DNA of 17,937 nucleotides from Phycisphaerales bacterium UBA2421 (GTDB lineage Bacteria; Planctomycetota; Phycisphaerae; Tepidisphaerales; Tepidisphaeraceae): assembly GCA_002343075.1 (NCBI GenBank), contig DDRH01000003.1, positions 38,274-56,210 of the forward strand, given 5' to 3'. Numbering within the stretch: the stretch's first letter is position 1; each line of letters begins with the position of its first letter. Position numbers and translations under genes: made by a program. Shown piece after piece: positions 14,623 through 17,937 of this stretch. Under the pieces are notes generated by a model. The model was given only the letters and a program-made list of their open reading frames with translations. It had not been told where the DNA came from and did not search any database.

Positions 14623-16150
14623 CCAACTTCGCCATCTCCGCGAAGCGAATTTTCAAGTCGTGGTACAACTGGCGGTAGACGGCGTATTGGGCGGTGTACG
14701 CGCCCGCCAGCTTTCTGCCGGGCTTGACGACGGCGGTCTGGCGAATGGTGGCTTTGCAGGCTTCTTCGACGCTACTCCACACCCCCGTGCCCACTCCGGC
14801 GAGCAGCGCCACGCCGTATGCCGGGCCTTCTGCGGCGTTGGTGCTGACCAGGGGCTTGTCGTAGATGTCGGCCTGCAACTGCCGCCAGAAAGCCGACCTT
14901 GCCCCCCCGCCGGAGGCGCGGACTTGCGCGATATCGATCTTCATATCGCGCATGATCTCCAATGCGTCGCGCATGCCGAAAGTAACGCCTTCGAGCACGG
15001 CGCGAATGAGCATGGGGCGTGTGGTGCGCGCGGTGATGCCGATCCACCCTCCGCGGGCATTGGGATCGGGGTGGGGACATCGTTCGCCGGTGAGGTAGGG
15101 CATAAAGAAAAGCCCCTCACCACCCGGGCTGGCCGCTCGCGCTTCGTCGATCAGCAAATCATATGGATTGACTCGCAGTTTTTTTGCGCGGGCCACTTCG
15201 TCGCTTCCGAGTGTGTTGCGCAGCCATTGAAAAGAGCCTCCGGCCGAGAGCATGCATCCGAAGACGCACCACTTGCCAGGAACGGCGTGACACATGGTAT
15301 GCACTCTGCCGAGCGGGTCGCGCGTGGGGCGGTCGGCGTGGGCAAACATCACGCCGCTGGTGCCGATCGTGGCACTCACGATGCCTCGGGTGACAATTCC
15401 ATTGCCGACAGCGCCGGCGGCCTGATCTCCGGCCCCCCCGACGACGGCAATTCCCGCGCGAAGCCCCATCTCGCGCGCGGCCGCGGGGGTAAGCTGTCCC
15501 GTGACATCCGGCGACTCAACCAGCCGGGGCATGAGGGACGCTTCGAGCTTTAGCCTGCTCATCAGTGCCGACGACCACTTCCGTTTTGCCACATCGAGCA
15601 AAAGCGTCCCGCTGGCATCGCTGACTTCGCTGGCATATTCGCCGGTCATCAGCAACCGAATGTAATCCTTCGGCAACAGGACCTTGCGCGTCTTACCGAA
15701 TACGCGCGGTTCGTTTTCGCGCACCCACAAAATCTTGGGCGCGGTAAAGCCGGTCAACGCGGGGTTGGCCACAAGCCCGATCAGTTTTTCACGCCCGCCG
15801 ACGGCGGATTCGATATGTGCGCACTGCTCGGCGGTGCGCTGGTCGTTCCACAGGATCGCCGGGCGCAGCGGTTGGGTCGACTTGCCGTCGAGAAACACGC
15901 TGCCGTGCATTTGCCCGGAAAGGCCGATTCCTGTGATGTCGCCGGGGTTGACGCGCGCCTTCGCGAGCACCGCCTTGGTTGCCTTGCAGACCGATTTCCA
16001 CCAGTCCAGCGGATTTTGCTCGCTCCAGCCCGGTTTCGGCGATGCAATCGGGTGTTCTGCGGTGGCAGTGGCCAATACCTTTCCACGATCGTCGCAGATG
16101 AGCGTTTTGGTGCCGCTGGTGCCGATATCAATGCCGAGTAGGTGCATCAT
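14618..16150 (-). CDS. xylB: Xylulokinase (FGGY family)
   Basis: XylB phosphorylates D-xylulose to xylulose-5-phosphate for the pentose phosphate pathway. The 510-residue protein has the ASKHA nucleotide-binding fold. MMHLLGIDIGTSGTKTLICD is the N-terminal phosphate loop, followed by GIGLSGQMHGSVFLD and PAILWNDQRTAEQC. VVGGAGDQAAGAVGNG carries the expected catalytic base D242, and IGTSGVMF and RASGGGARSAFWRQLQADIY form the C-terminal FGGY region. Length and motif order are normal for xylulokinase. The start is ATG 16150 or the next ATG at 16147; no Shine-Dalgarno site is seen. No xylose isomerase, transporter or regulator accompanies it in the window. It is divergent from lpxD across 133 bp. 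Confidence 0.93.
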   Translation of the reverse strand: MMHLLGIDIGTSGTKTLICDDRGKVLATATAEHPIASPKPGWSEQNPLDWWKSVCKATKAVLAKARVNPGDITGIGLSGQMHGSVFLDGKSTQPLRPAILWNDQRTAEQCAHIESAVGGREKLIGLVANPALTGFTAPKILWVRENEPRVFGKTRKVLLPKDYIRLLMTGEYASEVSDASGTLLLDVAKRKWSSALMSRLKLEASLMPRLVESPDVTGQLTPAAAREMGLRAGIAVVGGAGDQAAGAVGNGIVTRGIVSATIGTSGVMFAHADRPTRDPLGRVHTMCHAVPGKWCVFGCMLSAGGSFQWLRNTLGSDEVARAKKLRVNPYDLLIDEARAASPGGEGLFFMPYLTGERCPHPDPNARGGWIGITARTTRPMLIRAVLEGVTFGMRDALEIMRDMKIDIAQVRASGGGARSAFWRQLQADIYDKPLVSTNAAEGPAYGVALLAGVGTGVWSSVEEACKATIRQTAVVKPGRKLAGAYTAQYAVYRQLYHDLKIRFAEMAKLV

Positions 16151-16245
16151 GTTGGGTGGGCAAAGGGCCGTGGCGAGGAATCGAGCGGGCGCAGAATGAG
16201 CATCCTGCCAAACGCCCGCCGCCGAGTGCCCGCCAATGCGACGGT

Positions 16246-16274
16246 TTTAATTCCCAGTGCCGATCAAGTAAATT
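16246..16274 (+). promoter_or_regulatory. Weak candidate promoter of lpxD
   Basis: TTTAAT (16246-16251, three of six) and TAAATT (16269-16274, four of six) are 17 bp apart. The -10 candidate ends 9 nt before ATG 16284, the same distance as in the protease and ykgJ genes. The region stands out as A+T-rich in a G+C-rich surrounding. No Shine-Dalgarno site follows. Confidence 0.32.
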
Positions 16275-16283
16275 GCCCGGTCT

Positions 16284-17264
16284 ATGAAACTCAGCGAACT
16301 GGCAGAGCGCATCGACGCAGAGTTGATCGGCGACGGCGCGATTGAAATCGCTTCGGTCGGCCCGCTTGACAATTCGCGTGCCGGGCAGGTTAGTTTTCTG
16401 GCAAATGCCAAGTATATCAAGCAACTGGAGACCACCGGCGCGTCCGCGGTGATTGTGGGGAAAAGTGTGCGGGTGGATAACGTGCCGCTGCTGGTCACGC
16501 GCGATCCTTATCTGGCATTCAGCAAGGCGATCGTCGCGCTGCACGGGTATCGCCAGCACCCGTTTTCCGGGGTGCATCCAAAGGCGTTCGTCGAACCGAC
16601 TGCCAGCATCGGCGCGGGCACGGTGGTCTATCCCGGTGCCTATGTGGGGCACCGCGTGGCGATCGGGCGCGACAGCATTATCTATCCGAATGTCGTGATC
16701 TACGAAGATTGCGTGATCGGCGACCGCTGCATCATCCATGGCGGGGCGGTCATCGGTGCCGATGGATATGGTTTCGCGAGTTCGTCAGGTGAGCATCATA
16801 AAATTCCGCAAATCGGGAATGTAGTTATAGAAGATGATGTGGAGATAGGCCCCGGCACCACCATCAGCCGGGCGGCGCTGGAAAGCACGGTGATTGGCAA
16901 GGGAACGAAGATTGATCAGCAGGTTGTAATCGGCCACAACGTCAAAATTGGCCAACATTGCCTGATTGTAGCGCAGGTCGCGATCGCAGGCAGCACGACG
17001 GTGGGCCACCACACGACGCTGGCAGGGCAGGTCGGTGTAGCGGGGCATCTGACGATTGGCGACAAGGTGACGGTAGGCGCGCAATCGGGCGTCATGCACG
17101 ATCTTGAGGAGCCGGGCATCTACGCAGGCACACCCGCGATGCCATTTGCGCATGCCCGTCGGGTGTATAGCATCTTCAGCGAACTGCCGGAGTTGCAGAA
17201 GCGAATCAAGGAGTTGGAAGCGCGCGTGGAAGAGCTGACCGCCGACGGGCCGGAGATTGTTTGA
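16284..17264 (+). CDS. lpxD: UDP-3-O-acylglucosamine N-acyltransferase
   Basis: LpxD adds the second acyl chain from acyl-ACP to UDP-3-O-acyl-glucosamine in lipid A synthesis. The 326-residue protein has the N-terminal uridine-binding domain (about 1-100; DNSRAGQVSFLANAKYIKQL). A left-handed beta helix of hexapeptide repeats follows (about 105-275; IGAGTVVYPGAYVG, IGADGYGFA, KIPQIGNVVIEDDVEIG). The catalytic His is H218 in VIGHNVKIG. A C-terminal helical or coiled segment (about 295-320, ELPELQKRIKELEARVEEL) fits the usual trimer-stabilising tail. Length is close to the family norm. ATG 16284 begins directly with MKLSELAERI, as in homologues. The acyl-chain specificity cannot be read from sequence. 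Confidence 0.95.
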   Translation: MKLSELAERIDAELIGDGAIEIASVGPLDNSRAGQVSFLANAKYIKQLETTGASAVIVGKSVRVDNVPLLVTRDPYLAFSKAIVALHGYRQHPFSGVHPKAFVEPTASIGAGTVVYPGAYVGHRVAIGRDSIIYPNVVIYEDCVIGDRCIIHGGAVIGADGYGFASSSGEHHKIPQIGNVVIEDDVEIGPGTTISRAALESTVIGKGTKIDQQVVIGHNVKIGQHCLIVAQVAIAGSTTVGHHTTLAGQVGVAGHLTIGDKVTVGAQSGVMHDLEEPGIYAGTPAMPFAHARRVYSIFSELPELQKRIKELEARVEELTADGPEIV

Positions 17265-17358
17265 TTGAGTTTGGCCGAAGTCACAAACTCCCTCGGAATG
17301 ACAATTTCCTTCGTAAGGAACTACTCCTTCGCAATATCGCAATATCAAGCAGTAAAAC
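17265..17358. repeat. Gap between lpxD and ABC-F gene with small palindrome
   Basis: This 94-bp gap is distinctly A+T-richer than its surroundings. TTCCTT (17306-17311) and AAGGAA (17315-17320) form a 6-bp stem with loop CGT, preceded by CTCGGAATGACAA. A tandem CGCAATAT doublet follows (17331-17345). The GGAATGACAA string resembles intergenic repeats seen in other bacterial genomes, but there is only one copy here. It might be a terminator of lpxD, yet it lacks a T-run. TATCAA (17343-17348) lies 10 nt before the next ATG. Confidence 0.35.
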
Positions 17359-17937
17359 ATGCCTCTCCTCACCCTCCAAAATCTCGAAAAGTCGTTCGGC
17401 GATCGCATTATTCTCAATAAGGCCGACCTGCTGCTCGACCGCGGCGAGCGCGTCGGGCTGATCGGCGATAATGGCACGGGAAAAACCACTCTTTTCAAAG
17501 TCATCACAGGGGAGATGGAGCCTGAGGCGGGCGTGGTGGCGATCAACCGGGGGCTGAAGATCGGCCATCTCACGCAGCAGGCGAGCTTTGACCCTGCCAA
17601 CACAGTCATCGACGAAGCCGAGCTGGCTTTTGCGCATCTGCACGAACTGGCACATCGCATGCGAGAGCTTGAGCACGCCATGGCCGAGCATACCGATGAC
17701 GATCTCGACCGGACCCTGAAGAAATATGAAGAACTGCAGCACGAATTCGAGGCAGACGGCGGATATGCGTGGCAGCACAAGCTCGAAGGCACCCTGCTCG
17801 GCGTCGGCCTCACGCGTGAGGTGTGGGAAACCAACGTCGAAAAACTGTCCGGCGGGCAGCGGTCGCGATTGAACCTGGCCAAGATCCTCATCGCTGAGCC
17901 GGATGTCCTTCTTCTCGACGAACCGACCAACCACCTC
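17359..17937 (+). CDS. ABC-F family ATPase, N-terminal part (cut by window end)
   Basis: ABC-F proteins are soluble tandem ABC ATPases that act on the ribosome (translation factors such as EttA/Uup, or antibiotic resistance). The first 193 codons are present and remain open to the window edge. The first nucleotide-binding domain is complete up to its Walker B: Walker A GDNGTGKTT (36-44), a Q-loop region IGHLTQQASFD, signature LSGGQRSRL (163-171) and Walker B VLLLDEPTNHL (183-193). A charged helical arm (about 95-140, HELAHRMRELEHAM) lies between Walker A and the signature. No membrane segment is present. ATG 17359 gives the usual ABC-F N-terminus MPLLTLQNLEKSFG. The subfamily cannot be assigned without the linker and second domain. 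Confidence 0.94.
   Translation, partial: MPLLTLQNLEKSFGDRIILNKADLLLDRGERVGLIGDNGTGKTTLFKVITGEMEPEAGVVAINRGLKIGHLTQQASFDPANTVIDEAELAFAHLHELAHRMRELEHAMAEHTDDDLDRTLKKYEELQHEFEADGGYAWQHKLEGTLLGVGLTREVWETNVEKLSGGQRSRLNLAKILIAEPDVLLLDEPTNHL

Noticed and set aside
14660..15553. 297-codon plus-strand open frame opposite xylB
   Set aside because: xylB is a full-length kinase with intact motifs on the other strand; the antisense product shows no domain.
16785..17930. 381-codon and 217-codon minus-strand frames opposite lpxD and ABC-F
   Set aside because: They are antisense to two unambiguous genes and contain only Ser/Arg-rich or unstructured sequence.

Overview
The window is a G+C-rich, densely packed bacterial chromosome segment. 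It carries two lipid A biosynthesis genes (lpxB, lpxD), so the host is very probably diderm. The protein families (YkgJ cysteine-cluster protein, Uma2 nuclease, PilZ, CPBP protease, lipoprotein gamma-glutamyltransferase), the scarcity of Shine-Dalgarno sites and the loose gene order fit a Planctomycetota bacterium, perhaps of the Phycisphaerae. That placement is inference from gene content and no marker gene in the window proves it. No rRNA, tRNA, CRISPR array, transposase or phage gene was seen.

Layout. At the left edge lies the 3' part of glmS, followed with overlapping stop/start codons by an FkbM-type methyltransferase and a GT-A glycosyltransferase, both visibly poorer in G+C than their neighbours. 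Next come an isolated nuoA and a large multi-pass GT39-like glycosyltransferase. A small membrane protein of unknown function (minus strand) and a CPBP intramembrane protease (plus strand) are divergent over 51 bp. A polyprenyl-phosphate-type GT2 (minus) is convergent with the protease. A 620-bp gene-free stretch then holds three 22-bp tandem repeats and a possible gene relic. It is followed by a lipoprotein gamma-glutamyltransferase (minus), divergent from a small PilZ protein, then ykgJ and lpxB (plus), then a minus-strand pair xylB-uma2, then lpxD (plus), and the beginning of an ABC-F ATPase running off the right edge.

How the genes relate. Much of the window concerns the envelope. GlmS makes glucosamine-6-phosphate, precursor of UDP-GlcNAc, which feeds the lipid A pathway of LpxD and LpxB. 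FkbM, the GT-A enzyme, GT39 and GT2 would decorate glycans or lipids. GGT, the CPBP protease and the unknown membrane protein are also envelope-located. NuoA, XylB, Uma2, PilZ and ABC-F are unrelated housekeeping or accessory functions.

The most interesting signals are not in gene names. (1) Several genes have a -10-like hexamer only 7-10 nt before the ATG and no Shine-Dalgarno site, which suggests leaderless mRNAs. (2) A 3 x 22-bp tandem repeat sits in the 620-bp gap. (3) An 82-bp segment with 16-bp imperfect inverted ends lies in frame inside the GT39 gene. (4) A low-G+C fkbM-glycosyltransferase pair is spliced between glmS and nuoA. (5) GGT carries a segment of about 70 residues not expected in the family. 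I did not find a convincing new multi-gene system.
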